Origin: Corynebacterium maris DSM 45190 | GTDB taxonomy: Bacteria; Actinomycetota; Actinomycetes; Mycobacteriales; Mycobacteriaceae | DNA: 45,973 nucleotides | NCBI RefSeq assembly: GCF_000442645.1 | Contig: NC_021920.1 | Coordinates: 1-45,973, forward strand | Reading direction: 5' to 3' | Part shown: positions 6,835 through 15,600 of the stretch, piece after piece | Numbering within the stretch: the first letter of the stretch is position 1 | Layout of the letters: each line of letters starts with the position of its first letter | Program-made: the position numbers and the translations under genes | The notes under the pieces: model-generated | Told to the model about the DNA's origin: nothing | Databases searched by the model: none | The model's input: the letters and a program-made list of their open reading frames with translations, nothing else

Positions 6835-8424
6835 CTAGTATGTGTCGCCGTCAATATTGGGCTTGAGTGGGGAGAAGACAACCTCATGGCCAGGGAGTAC
6901 ATCGTAGATGTAGTACTCCCACTTCGGCTCTTGTGAAAGGTTGAGGTCCTCGTGGGAAAAATTAATCACTCTAGGGATTAGGTCATCAACATCCTCAAAG
7001 CGCCGGAGACTTTCTTCGACCGCGGTGGACACAATGATTTCTTCGCGGGGGATCGGCTGCGCCATGACACCGTTATGATCTATAAGAAAGAATTCGGTCT
7101 TGCCCTGGGGGTAGATGACCATGTAGCAGATCGCCTGTTCGATCGCAGGAGCAGGTTTTTTACGGTCGCCAGCCCGGAAGTACGATAGGGCATTTCCCCA
7201 CCTTCGGAAAACTCGGAGGCGAAAATTCACATCTTCCAGATTGGTTTCGTAGCTAGAAAACTGTTCATCCCACCCACCTCGTGACTCAAGACCCGACTGG
7301 CCGAGAAGAGCCAGCGCAGTGACAGGCTGATTTTGCCTGCTGTTAAAGACCTGGTCAGATAGGAACTTCACTAGATCAGTGACAGTTGCCACACATTCTC
7401 GCACTTCGTCGGAGGTGGGCATGTACCCATCGTGAATAGCTCGATTTCGAAGGTCAGCGACGTCAGCGATCCACTTATCAATGACACCAGGTGTGTCATG
7501 TCCCCATCCTGGGGTGGAGTAGAATTTTCCGAGTTCGTTCTTTACGAGATCGACGATCCCTCGAGGTCTTTCTCTCCCTTTTTTCCCTTTTGAAAATGTC
7601 TTTGCCGCCTCCTCTGGGCGCAGGTTTTTCTCCCAGAGGTTATGTTGCAGCAGCTCATCGAATAAAGCCTCGCAGGCAGAGGCATATAAGATGACTGCGA
7701 TCCGGTAGTTTCCTTCCCGGAAGAAACTCACATCAGCTTCCCGAAGAAAATCCCGGTAGCTCATGAATGGTCCGGCCGCAGAAAGATTGACTAGGGCAGC
7801 ATCGATCCAGGCGTCTAGCTGTTCGTGATCTTCACCCTCGCCAGGTGCGATAGGAATATTCCAATTGACATTGAATACACTTAAGGCTTTCACGTCCGGT
7901 AGATCAGTCTTACCGATCATCTCCCAGGGTTTCGTGTCAGAGGTGGCAATCGGAATCATCGGCGGGATCGATTCCCTTGTCACGAGCCGGAGTGGTTCCT
8001 CCACAGCCAGTGCGATCGCACGTAGCAGGACATTCAGCTCTGCAACCGCATAGTCGAAGGCCAGGGTGGTTTCGTCGGGACCCTCATCACTTCGGTGCTG
8101 CGTAGGAACCAAGGATGCGTAATCTAACTCCACCATGGCTTCCACCACCGTCTGATGAGCGGTGCGCAAAATGCCAGGAGGCCCTTCTTCTCGGGGCCGG
8201 GTGTGTGTCCTTTTAGCGGCGACGGTGAAGCCAGCTTCCATCGGCAGGTGCGGGGACCCTTTAAGAACCAACTGGTGGAAGACAAAATGCGCACTGTCGG
8301 ACATCGGAACGGGTACGCCTTGTTCTGGCTCATCTTGCCCAGTGGGATATTTGGTCCTAGTAAAGCCGTCAGGCACGCGGAGCGCTCGTCCAAGCGGGAT
8401 AAAGAAATGCACTGTTGAGACCAC
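6835..8424 (-). CDS. Large protein with a HEPN-like RxxxxH motif, second gene of a putative defence operon
   Basis: This 529-residue protein is of no family I can name with certainty. A helical segment in the middle (about residues 250-350) contains GNYRIAVILYASACEALFDELL and, about 80 residues later, DLRNRAIHDGY. The latter has the R-x4-H form typical of HEPN RNases and HEPN-like helical domains. The N-terminal 200 residues and C-terminal 150 residues are unassigned, and no membrane segment or signal peptide is evident. The GTG start lies 2 bases after the stop of the preceding gene, with GGAGG in that gene's last codons, so the pair is translated as a unit. Position between tnpB and rep, near a restriction enzyme, suggests an anti-phage role, which is inferred. 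Confidence 0.7.
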   Translation of the reverse strand: MVSTVHFFIPLGRALRVPDGFTRTKYPTGQDEPEQGVPVPMSDSAHFVFHQLVLKGSPHLPMEAGFTVAAKRTHTRPREEGPPGILRTAHQTVVEAMVELDYASLVPTQHRSDEGPDETTLAFDYAVAELNVLLRAIALAVEEPLRLVTRESIPPMIPIATSDTKPWEMIGKTDLPDVKALSVFNVNWNIPIAPGEGEDHEQLDAWIDAALVNLSAAGPFMSYRDFLREADVSFFREGNYRIAVILYASACEALFDELLQHNLWEKNLRPEEAAKTFSKGKKGRERPRGIVDLVKNELGKFYSTPGWGHDTPGVIDKWIADVADLRNRAIHDGYMPTSDEVRECVATVTDLVKFLSDQVFNSRQNQPVTALALLGQSGLESRGGWDEQFSSYETNLEDVNFRLRVFRRWGNALSYFRAGDRKKPAPAIEQAICYMVIYPQGKTEFFLIDHNGVMAQPIPREEIIVSTAVEESLRRFEDVDDLIPRVINFSHEDLNLSQEPKWEYYIYDVLPGHEVVFSPLKPNIDGDTY

Positions 8425-8426
8425 TG

Positions 8427-9479
8427 TTATGAACCCTCCTCGGCTGATTCAGCATCACCTGAGTCACTTTCTGCTGGTTTCTTGTCCCAAGCATTGAGAA
8501 TTTCTTGGTGGAGCCGAGCTAGGACCTCGAGCATGCGGCGGCCGGTGTCGATCTTTTTGCCCGTTTTCGGGTCATGAATCTCTACTGGGACAATGGCGCC
8601 CACCACAGCAAGCAGGAATGTGGCTGCGAGGATGGCCGGAAAACCGAGATCCTCAGTGCTCGGTCCGCCATTGAACCCCATCGCCCCTGCCTCGTCCGGT
8701 TCTCCGGCATCAATTAAGCCGGCAGAGCTTGCATGTACATGCTCGCTCGCGATTCCGTAGTAGGCGGTCAAGCTGGGCATGACCAGCCTGTTCAAACCTA
8801 TAAATGAGGGGAACTCATTGGGAAACAAAGGTGCAGCCCAGCCCCAGGTCGTTGCAAATTTCTTGCCGTAGGTAGCAATGAGCTCCTTCTTCCGGGTATC
8901 GAGCTTGTCAAGGACACCGTCGTTAAGGGTGTCGGTGATACCCGGGACGTCGGTGGCGATCAGATCTCTAGCAGTTGTGTTGGCGAAGACTTCATGATGA
9001 CGACGATAGCGATCCACAAGGTCGGGATGTTCTGACTCAGGAGAACCATATTCCGAGAGGATTGCCGCGACAATAAAAAGTTCGTGGAGAGAGCGAACGC
9101 GGGTAAAAGCCCCGTGCGGGTAACCGCCTCGTAGCAGCCAGGATACTTCGCTAAAGGCGAGCAAGGCCCGGCTGCCAAGACCTGTCAAGGTCGTAAATAG
9201 CGTGGCGCGGGCATCATCTTCTGAGCCTTCTTCGAGATGTTCGTGAAGGATTTCCGACCCCCAATTGACGGCGTCCAGTGCGCTTTTCCAGAAAATATCC
9301 ATCAGGTTAAGAACATGGCCATGATGTTCGGCGATATGGGCACGAAGCATTTCTTGATTATCCAGGTCGATCTGATAATCATCCTGGACCTTGTTAATGA
9401 ATTGCGCCCAAATCTTCTCGAACTTCTCGGCATTTTTAGGTGTCGTTAGTCCGGATTCAAAACTGAACTCAACCTTCAT
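8427..9479 (-). CDS. DUF5677-like helical protein, first gene of a putative defence operon
   Basis: This 350-residue, mostly helical soluble protein resembles DUF5677 proteins by its core: FSEVSWLLRGGYPHGAFTRV, RSLHELFIVAAIL, and later YYGIASEHVHASS. Families of this type are often HEPN-related and turn up in defence islands. An Ala/Val-rich stretch near residues 285-305 (FPAILAATFLLAVVGAIVPV) is hydrophobic but reads as a buried helix rather than a sure membrane span. The tail is acidic and disordered. It is followed after 2 bases by the 529-residue gene. The function is unknown; cooperation of the two proteins is inferred from coupling. Confidence 0.7.
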   Translation of the reverse strand: MKVEFSFESGLTTPKNAEKFEKIWAQFINKVQDDYQIDLDNQEMLRAHIAEHHGHVLNLMDIFWKSALDAVNWGSEILHEHLEEGSEDDARATLFTTLTGLGSRALLAFSEVSWLLRGGYPHGAFTRVRSLHELFIVAAILSEYGSPESEHPDLVDRYRRHHEVFANTTARDLIATDVPGITDTLNDGVLDKLDTRKKELIATYGKKFATTWGWAAPLFPNEFPSFIGLNRLVMPSLTAYYGIASEHVHASSAGLIDAGEPDEAGAMGFNGGPSTEDLGFPAILAATFLLAVVGAIVPVEIHDPKTGKKIDTGRRMLEVLARLHQEILNAWDKKPAESDSGDAESAEEGS

Positions 9480-9973
9480 AAATAACTTCTCTTTTCCTTC
9501 CAGATCTCTATATATATTGTAAACTTGGTAGCGCTGAAATGATTTTAGTTTCTTAGTCTGTCCTGCTCAGAGTAGTTTTCTTCATCTCGGCCGATCACAG
9601 GTGTGGGAGGCAGCTGCCCCACGCCACCGTCTTGGATACGGGCAGCGATCTGATGCTCGCGGGCACCGACGAGACGCACGATGATCACCCTCTCGGGGGA
9701 ACGGCCTACCGCCAGGGTAGAAGGGGCAGGGTAAGCACGCCGCTGCGGGCAAAGTGCTTTTACGGCGCGTCACAACCCGCACAGCCTCCAGAGACAAGAC
9801 ATACTGGGAGGCAACAACTGGAAATGAAGAAGGCCCCGGGTGCGACCGGGACCTTCTTGGGTGCAAGTCGATCCTGCCAGATCTCTTGCTCTCACATCGA
9901 AGAAGTTTTAGAGCCAATTTCGAGGTGAGCTGTAATCAACAGCATAGCAACTCCCCGCACGCCGGCAACATTA
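9480..9973. other. Rep control region; possible 47-codon ORF
   Basis: An AT-rich promoter-like stretch (TATATATATTGTAAAC, 9508-9523) lies just upstream of the defence-like operon. On the minus strand, 9545-9688 can encode 47 residues starting at a GTG (VIIVRLVGAREHQ ...). The frame stays open and protein-like for some 30 codons upstream without a start, so it may be a gene remnant. The stretch before repA holds a strong hairpin (9828-9858). In related corynebacterial plasmids this position carries a copy-control antisense RNA; that is inferred here. Confidence 0.4.
9828..9858. terminator. Strong hairpin upstream of repA
   Basis: GAAGGCCCCGG pairs with CCGGGACCTTC around the loop GTGCGA, with AAGAAGG/CCTTCTT extensions. 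It could end a short antisense transcript or form an attenuator in the rep leader. It lies about 115 bases before the rep start. Confidence 0.5.
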
Positions 9974-11581
9974 TTGCAGCGGGAGTGTCATCACGACACT
10001 GCGCCTGTCTACGTGCCGGTCACATCAGACGATCCCGCCCCGTCGCTGTGGTCAGGCACTCGCCGGTACACCACCGAGGCGGACTACCGCGGCCAGCTCG
10101 AGGCCTGGTTTAACGCCCAGATGGTCACCCACACCACCGGTGAACTTTCTGATCGGGGCTGGTGCCATCACGACGCTGAGATCCTGCTCGATCACCTCGG
10201 CAGAGATAGTCTGCACTGCGCGCGTGACCGGTCCTCGATCACCAAAGCCTGGTCCACTACCCGCGACAAACACGGCCGGCGCACACCCCTGGTGTGGCCG
10301 CGGGAACGCGCGCACCTGGCGGAATACATCCACTTCACCAACCCGAGTTTTGCCGCGGTCATCGTCATCGACGTCGACCACGTCGGCGCCCCCGGTGGTC
10401 GGCCCTCGGATCTAAGCCTGGATGTCGCCGATAAGGTCGCTAAGCTGGCCCACTTTAACCTCGGGCCGAACTGGATCGGGATCAACCCGGAATCCGGCAA
10501 ATCCCAGCTCATTTGGTACATAGACCCCGTCTACCGCACCCAGGGAACCTCCTCGAAGCCGTGGGCGCTGCTGGAGGCCCTGCATGCGGAGCTGCAGGGC
10601 TATTTCGAGGCGGATAAGAACTTCGCCCACGGCTGGTCGCGTAACCCGATCTACACGGGGGATAATCTGGGGGCATATTGCTGGTACGCCCAGCACCACG
10701 AGGTGTTTCACATGCGCCTGCTCTCAGCAGGATTATGGATGCTCCAGGGAGAAACGGTGGCCACGATAGAAGACAAAGGCGTTGACGACCGCAAACACAC
10801 GCAGCGGTTTTCCAGCGGCCGGGAGCTGATCAACGCCGCCCGGACCAACACCGAACGCGCCCGCCAGGCCCGCGACGTCCTCGCCGGGCTCGAAGACGAC
10901 GATCTCAGCGATGCTTTCGCCGCAGCCGACCCAGATGTCATCGACGGGGTGCGGGTGGTCTGGCAGTCCCCGGGCCGCGCTCAACGCGACGTCACGGCCT
11001 TCCGACATGCGCTGAAGACCGGGGGAAAACTCCACCGGGCCGGGAAGAAGATGACCGACGATGCAATCATCGACGCCTACCGCCAGGCCTACGAGGTCGC
11101 CCACTCCGTCGGCGCCGACGGACGCGCCCGAGAAGAACCCCCAATGAAGGATCTGCGCTCTCTGGCTCGCCGCGTCCGCGGCTACGTGTCCAGCAACAAA
11201 CGTTCCAGCGATGCTGGCGCCACAGAAGGCCCCGCGACCGGTTATAAGATGAGCAGCTCGGAGCGCAAAGCCCTCGCCACCCTCGGGCGCAGAGGTGGCA
11301 AGAAAGCCGCCGAACGATGGAAAGACCCAGATAGTGCGTACGTGAAGGATCTTTCGCAGAAACTCGCAAGAGCGAATAAACGTAGAGCCGCCGGTGGACG
11401 TAGCAAGGCCTATGAAATAGCGGCATACTTCGACCGGGTATACGAACAGACTGATTCTTACCCTCTAGTGAGTGATGCTGCCCAAGAGTTCAACGTATCG
11501 AACAGGACGGTGCAACGTGCTTTGGAAAAGGCTGGAATTGAGCTTCCCACTGGGCGTAGAGGAAAGGGTGACAGGCCATAA
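9974..11581 (+). CDS. repA: Replication initiator, Replicase family (replicon 1)
   Basis: This protein of about 535 residues is a Replicase-family initiator as found on theta-type corynebacterial plasmids. The catalytic core includes WPRERAHLAEYIHFTNPSF, the strand AAVIVIDVDHVGAPGG with paired acidic residues (about residues 127-142), WIGINPESGKSQLIWYIDP (about 165-183), and HGWSRNPIYTGDN. A basic linker follows (LGRRGGKKAAERWKD), and the C-terminal 70 residues hold a helix-turn-helix (VSDAAQEFNVSNRTVQRALEKAGI spans it). The TTG at 9974 opens the frame; GTG at 10013 is another possible start, and neither has a good ribosome-binding site. A terminator follows. This is one of two intact initiators on the molecule. 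Confidence 0.9.
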   Translation: MQRECHHDTAPVYVPVTSDDPAPSLWSGTRRYTTEADYRGQLEAWFNAQMVTHTTGELSDRGWCHHDAEILLDHLGRDSLHCARDRSSITKAWSTTRDKHGRRTPLVWPRERAHLAEYIHFTNPSFAAVIVIDVDHVGAPGGRPSDLSLDVADKVAKLAHFNLGPNWIGINPESGKSQLIWYIDPVYRTQGTSSKPWALLEALHAELQGYFEADKNFAHGWSRNPIYTGDNLGAYCWYAQHHEVFHMRLLSAGLWMLQGETVATIEDKGVDDRKHTQRFSSGRELINAARTNTERARQARDVLAGLEDDDLSDAFAAADPDVIDGVRVVWQSPGRAQRDVTAFRHALKTGGKLHRAGKKMTDDAIIDAYRQAYEVAHSVGADGRAREEPPMKDLRSLARRVRGYVSSNKRSSDAGATEGPATGYKMSSSERKALATLGRRGGKKAAERWKDPDSAYVKDLSQKLARANKRRAAGGRSKAYEIAAYFDRVYEQTDSYPLVSDAAQEFNVSNRTVQRALEKAGIELPTGRRGKGDRP

Positions 11582-11592
11582 GCAATAGTACG

Positions 11593-11624
11593 GTGCCCCC
11601 GTTAGGGTAGGGGGTCTTCTTTTG
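11593..11624 (+). terminator. Terminator after repA (replicon 1)
   Basis: CCCCC (11596-11600) pairs with GGGGG (11610-11614) around a 9-base loop. TCTTCTTTTG follows, 12 bases after the rep stop. Confidence 0.6.
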
Positions 11625-11897
11625 TAGATTTCTTTATTTCTTTGCCGGGTTACTCTGTGCTCTCGTGCTTGTCCTAGCCACAGGGTCAGCTTGGTGGGAT
11701 GGGTGGCTGTCTCCCTTTACTTGGACTGCTGCCAGGACGGAGAGGTCCCCTGGATCCAATCATTGGCAGGGTAGGCATCAGCCCGCTCCCATTATGCCTC
11801 CCGAGCACAGGTGTCTGGGTGAGGTTCATTGCATCTGTCTCCCACGCCCATGACGTCACATCACTTGGACACACTTTTTACCTGAACAGGAGTGCTG
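11625..11897. other. Intergenic region between convergent rep and RM genes
   Basis: About 270 bases with no supported gene. Confidence 0.4.
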
Positions 11898-14741
11898 CTA
11901 TTCGGTCATTTCGGCGTAGCGGGCGAAGAGCACTTCGAGACGCTCCCTCTCATTCTTCAGTACTCGAGGTGCACCGAAGGCTGTGTCCACAGCCTTGTCT
12001 AGGGCGCGGTGTGCGCTTAGCAGCTCAGGGCTCATCGCGAGTGGGTTGTAGTGATCGGCTAATGAGCGATCAGGGTGGAGCGCGCGGGCACCGAGCACCT
12101 TCTGTCCTCCGGTGATGATGGCGCTGCGCTGCTTGTCGGTCAGCTCCGGGGTGGGAAAGGTGTTCCACGTCAGGGTATTCGCAAACCGCAGATCTGACTT
12201 GATACGCCCGCCAACGGCACGCTGCCAGGTAATGAATATGGACGACGAGATCAACGCGAACTGCAAACCGTCGGGGTCTTCCACTTGGAAATTCGCATTA
12301 CCGCAGATCACTTCGGGATCGAAACGCTGGGCAAGGAAATACCGACGGTTTTCTGAGACATGCGAAGGAATGGCCAAGTAGTTTTTCTCGAACTGCCGGA
12401 TCTCTGTAAAGCGGTGTGGAGTCGCGGCCTGTTCTCGTGTCGGTGCTTTCTTGCTCTCTGCACGCATTTTCTGCACCGCTTGCGTTACATCACGAAGGAC
12501 CGCAGACTTCCGTAAATCACCGGGATTAAAGTCATCGCCAGCCATCCAGAAGCACCATCGGTCGGTGCCGTTGATGAGTTCTTTGGCACCGACGAAGTAG
12601 CGCACGTATTTCATGGCTATAGAGTCATGGGTAGGCCGTGGTGTGCCTGCTTTCGGAACAAGGTTCCCGCCATCTGTAGGTTGCGATCCTTTAATAACCG
12701 TTCCTAGCTCCGGGGAAAGCACTTTCGAGCGTTTGGTGATCAGGATATTCGGCCCATCGATGAGGTAGGCGTTGATTCCCTGGGTGATCTTCTGCTCCAC
12801 GGGTTCACCTTTGACGTCCGGGTAGTCCCACAGACGGGGCTTAATGGTGGTGTCCTTGGTAAACCCGACGATCACGCAGTGTACAGCCGCTTGTCCTGGG
12901 GCTTGGGAGTCCCAGGAGAAGGTGCGGTGGGCGAACTTGATGACCCACCCGGCCTTAAAGACCGGGCGGAACAGGGCCGGCACCGGTTGGCCCTGGGTAA
13001 TGGAGTTGGTCGTCACGAAGGAGAACTCACCGGAGCGCTCTCGGTAGAGGTCGATGGCTTTTTTATGCCAGCCGGTGACGTAATCGAGGTAACCGTCGTA
13101 GTCTGTGCCCCAGACGTGTTTCATGTCCGCGGTCTGCTCGTCGGTCTTGGTGTACTGGCCGATAAACGGTGGGTTGCCGAAGATAAACGTCTTGCCCTTC
13201 GGCAGCGGCAACACTTCACGCCAATCCAGGCGCAGCGCGTTGCCGGTGTGGATGTGCGCGGTAATGGTAATCGGCAACCGCTCGGGAGCTTCGCCGATGG
13301 CTTTGGCTAGTTTCTGGTTGGCTTGGTGATCGACCAGGAACATGGAGGTTTCGGCGATTTTGGCGGGCCACCATCCGATCTCGAAGCCGTGGAACTGATC
13401 AATCGAGAGCTTCTGCTCCGCCTCGATGAACAACGTCATCGCTGATCCACCGGTGGTGGTGAAGCGTTGGCGTTTTTCCACGATCAACGCAGTTTCAATC
13501 TCGCGCAGACGCGCGTAGGCGAGGTTGAGGAAGTTGCCGCTGCCGGCCGCCGGGTCGACATAGATATTGGCGGCCATCTCGTCCATCAGGGCGTCGAAGT
13601 CTTTGAGTCGGCTGGATTTGTTGCGGATCAACCGATCCGCGCGGGCCTGATAGTCATCGAGGAACAGGGGCCCGAGGGTTTTGAGGATGTTGGTCTCGGA
13701 GGTGTAGTGCTCCCCGGCGGCCCGGCGGGCTTCTTTGGATTTGACCAGCTGAAACATCGCGCCGAATACGGAGACGCTGATACTGGTCCACCGAAATCGG
13801 CAGGCCGCCAGTAGCGCGTCGCGGGTTTCGGGGGTGAAGTACTCCATGCCGATCTCGTCGGCGAAAATGGAGCCGTTGACATAGGGGAACCGGGCCAGCA
13901 GATCCGGCAGACGCTTCGGACGGCGGCTGACCGGGGTGTTGAGCAGCTCAAAGAGCTGACTGAGCTGCGGGCCGAGGCTGGCGGCGGTGGTTTCTTGATC
14001 CACCCACCGGTAGAACAGATCGGTCTCCCATAGTCCGGCGTCGTCGCCGTAGAGCAAAAACAGCAGCCGGGTCATCAAAATCGAGGTCGTCGCCTCCCGC
14101 TCGTCCTCGTCCTCGGGACTGGCCGGGACGTTCGGGTCATCACCGACGGGTTCATCGACCTCATCGTCGCCGAGGACTGCGACATAGAGATCAGCCATGA
14201 GCTCAGCAGCCGTAATGGAGGCGGCTTCTTCTTCCTCGCGGCTTAAAGTGTCGGCGCCGATGAGAAAAAGCAGGTCATCGTAGTGGGCTGCGATGTCGGC
14301 GACGTGGAAGACCACGGCTGAGTCAGTGGTGTCGAGTTTGTGGATCTGGATGGTCTCGAAGTTCGTCAGGATCGCGTAGCGGGGAAACTCGGCCTGGCTA
14401 ATGGTCCCGCCGCCGAGGTAATCGTCGATCTGGCCGGCCGCGGCCGTGAGGTCGACGTCGAGGGATTTGGCCTCGCCGATGGCCGCCCCGGGCATGAAGA
14501 AGTCGATCCAGCCGTGTTTGCCGGTGCTCGCCCGGCTAGCTTCGCGCTCGAACAGCCGCTGGCGTGCGGCGATGATCCCGAAGCAGTCCAGCAGGTCAGC
14601 CCAGAAGGATTGGGCGTATTTCTTTTCTGTCGCAGTTTCCCCGGATTCTCGCCAGTTGGTGATGGTGGTTGTCCAGCGGTGGCCGAAGGCGCGGAGGCGC
14701 TGCAGCGAGGTTTGGCGATCAAGATAATCCGACGGGCTCAC
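11898..14741 (-). CDS. MmeI-like type IIL restriction-modification enzyme
   Basis: This single protein of about 947 residues joins nuclease, adenine methyltransferase and target recognition. An N-terminal PD-(D/E)xK nuclease is visible as D80-x9-E90-A-K92 (GWIDFFMPG, then IGEAKSL), the spacing described for MmeI. The methyltransferase has motif I DPAAGSGNFLNLAY and motif IV FGNPPFIGQY. The last 300 residues form the target-recognition part and tail. MmeI-type enzymes methylate one strand and cut about 20 bases from the site. GTG at 14741 is chosen since AAGGA lies 8 bases upstream; an earlier in-frame TTG is too close. The gene is solitary, as expected for this class, and all key motifs are intact. 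Confidence 0.9.
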   Translation of the reverse strand: MSPSDYLDRQTSLQRLRAFGHRWTTTITNWRESGETATEKKYAQSFWADLLDCFGIIAARQRLFEREASRASTGKHGWIDFFMPGAAIGEAKSLDVDLTAAAGQIDDYLGGGTISQAEFPRYAILTNFETIQIHKLDTTDSAVVFHVADIAAHYDDLLFLIGADTLSREEEEAASITAAELMADLYVAVLGDDEVDEPVGDDPNVPASPEDEDEREATTSILMTRLLFLLYGDDAGLWETDLFYRWVDQETTAASLGPQLSQLFELLNTPVSRRPKRLPDLLARFPYVNGSIFADEIGMEYFTPETRDALLAACRFRWTSISVSVFGAMFQLVKSKEARRAAGEHYTSETNILKTLGPLFLDDYQARADRLIRNKSSRLKDFDALMDEMAANIYVDPAAGSGNFLNLAYARLREIETALIVEKRQRFTTTGGSAMTLFIEAEQKLSIDQFHGFEIGWWPAKIAETSMFLVDHQANQKLAKAIGEAPERLPITITAHIHTGNALRLDWREVLPLPKGKTFIFGNPPFIGQYTKTDEQTADMKHVWGTDYDGYLDYVTGWHKKAIDLYRERSGEFSFVTTNSITQGQPVPALFRPVFKAGWVIKFAHRTFSWDSQAPGQAAVHCVIVGFTKDTTIKPRLWDYPDVKGEPVEQKITQGINAYLIDGPNILITKRSKVLSPELGTVIKGSQPTDGGNLVPKAGTPRPTHDSIAMKYVRYFVGAKELINGTDRWCFWMAGDDFNPGDLRKSAVLRDVTQAVQKMRAESKKAPTREQAATPHRFTEIRQFEKNYLAIPSHVSENRRYFLAQRFDPEVICGNANFQVEDPDGLQFALISSSIFITWQRAVGGRIKSDLRFANTLTWNTFPTPELTDKQRSAIITGGQKVLGARALHPDRSLADHYNPLAMSPELLSAHRALDKAVDTAFGAPRVLKNERERLEVLFARYAEMTE

Positions 14742-15176
14742 GGGCAACGTCCTTTTCTACAGGTGGCAGTGGTTGTACCCATTATCCCGTGAGCCTGTTG
14801 ATTTAGGGGGCCCAGGTGGCCAGGGGTTGAAACAGATTTGGCAGGGGTAGAGTCACGATGACAATTCTGGTAATATCTTCCATGAAGGTGACCTTCCTCA
14901 TCAGGTTTTTGTTTGCATTACAGCAAATCTTTTACCTGGTGAGGGGTCGCTATTTTTTTGGGAGCCTGTGGCCGCTGCTCACCAGGAAAATCCTGGTCTA
15001 AAGTACTGCCATTTTTACTTAGACTCGTCTGTTCAGTGATTGGTTCCCGATGGTTATCACTCCCTGCTTTGACCGTCAGTAGCGCTAGCGGTGGGTAAAT
15101 TTTTTCGGGGCAAGGCGACGAAGTCGCCGCGCCAGCCTGCGTTGTGGCCAGAAGTAGGAAGATGCCGTGTCGATAG
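14742..15176. other. Leader of the RM gene and AT-rich part of the iteron origin
   Basis: No supported gene. The stretch 14890-14960 contains T-rich runs (TTTTTGTTTGCATTACAGC, CTATTTTTTTGGG) and could act as the DNA-unwinding element beside the iterons. A minus-strand frame here has no domain or start signal. Confidence 0.4.
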
Positions 15177-15552
15177 TTATCCACAGCAAGGCGCGCGCAG
15201 GCATTTACCTAGCAGGTAGATCTACAGGGGTATAGGAGCCTAAAGGCTCCTATAGGGGCAGTGTCGAAAAGACGGTGTGAGCAGGCATTTTCACAGAAGG
15301 CGCGGTAGTCGTGGCACATGGTTGCGGTAGTCGTGGCACATGGTTGCGGTAGTCGTGGCACATGGTTGCGGTAGTCGTGGCACATGGTTGCGGTAGTCGT
15401 GGCACATGGTTGCGGTAGTCGTGGCACATGGTTGCGGTAGTCGTGGCACATGGTTGCGGTAGTCGTGGCACATGGTTGCGGTAGTCGTGGCACATGGTTG
15501 CGGTAGTCGTGGCACATGGTTGCGGTAGTCAAGGTACATGGTGTTATCCACA
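15177..15552. other. oriV: Iteron origin of replication (replicon 2)
   Basis: Ten identical, head-to-tail 22-bp iterons start at 15302 and every 22 bases after (core GCGGTAGTCGTGGCACATGG). An eleventh, with several changes, sits at 15522-15543. Perfect DnaA boxes TTATCCACA lie on both sides, at 15177-15185 and 15544-15552. The iterons sit just downstream of the RepA gene at 15601-16548. Spacing of two helical turns puts all RepA sites on one DNA face. This is a classic iteron origin. Confidence 0.92.
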
Positions 15553-15557
15553 GAAGA

Positions 15558-15586
15558 AGGGCCCCGCGATCTGATCGCGGGGCCCT
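15558..15586 (-). terminator. Terminator of the iteron repA gene
   Basis: AGGGCCCCGCGATC and its exact complement GATCGCGGGGCCCT are separated by a single T, giving a very stable hairpin 15 bases after the repA stop. It lies between repA and the iterons and would shield the origin from transcription. Confidence 0.7.
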
Positions 15587-15600
15587 GAGAGGATAAGCAC

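Noticed and set aside
15209..15551. Three overlapping minus-strand frames through the iterons, repeating MCHDYRNHVPRLPQ-like peptides
   Set aside because: All are by-products of the 22-bp iterons, which shift frame every copy; no ribosome-binding site or domain.
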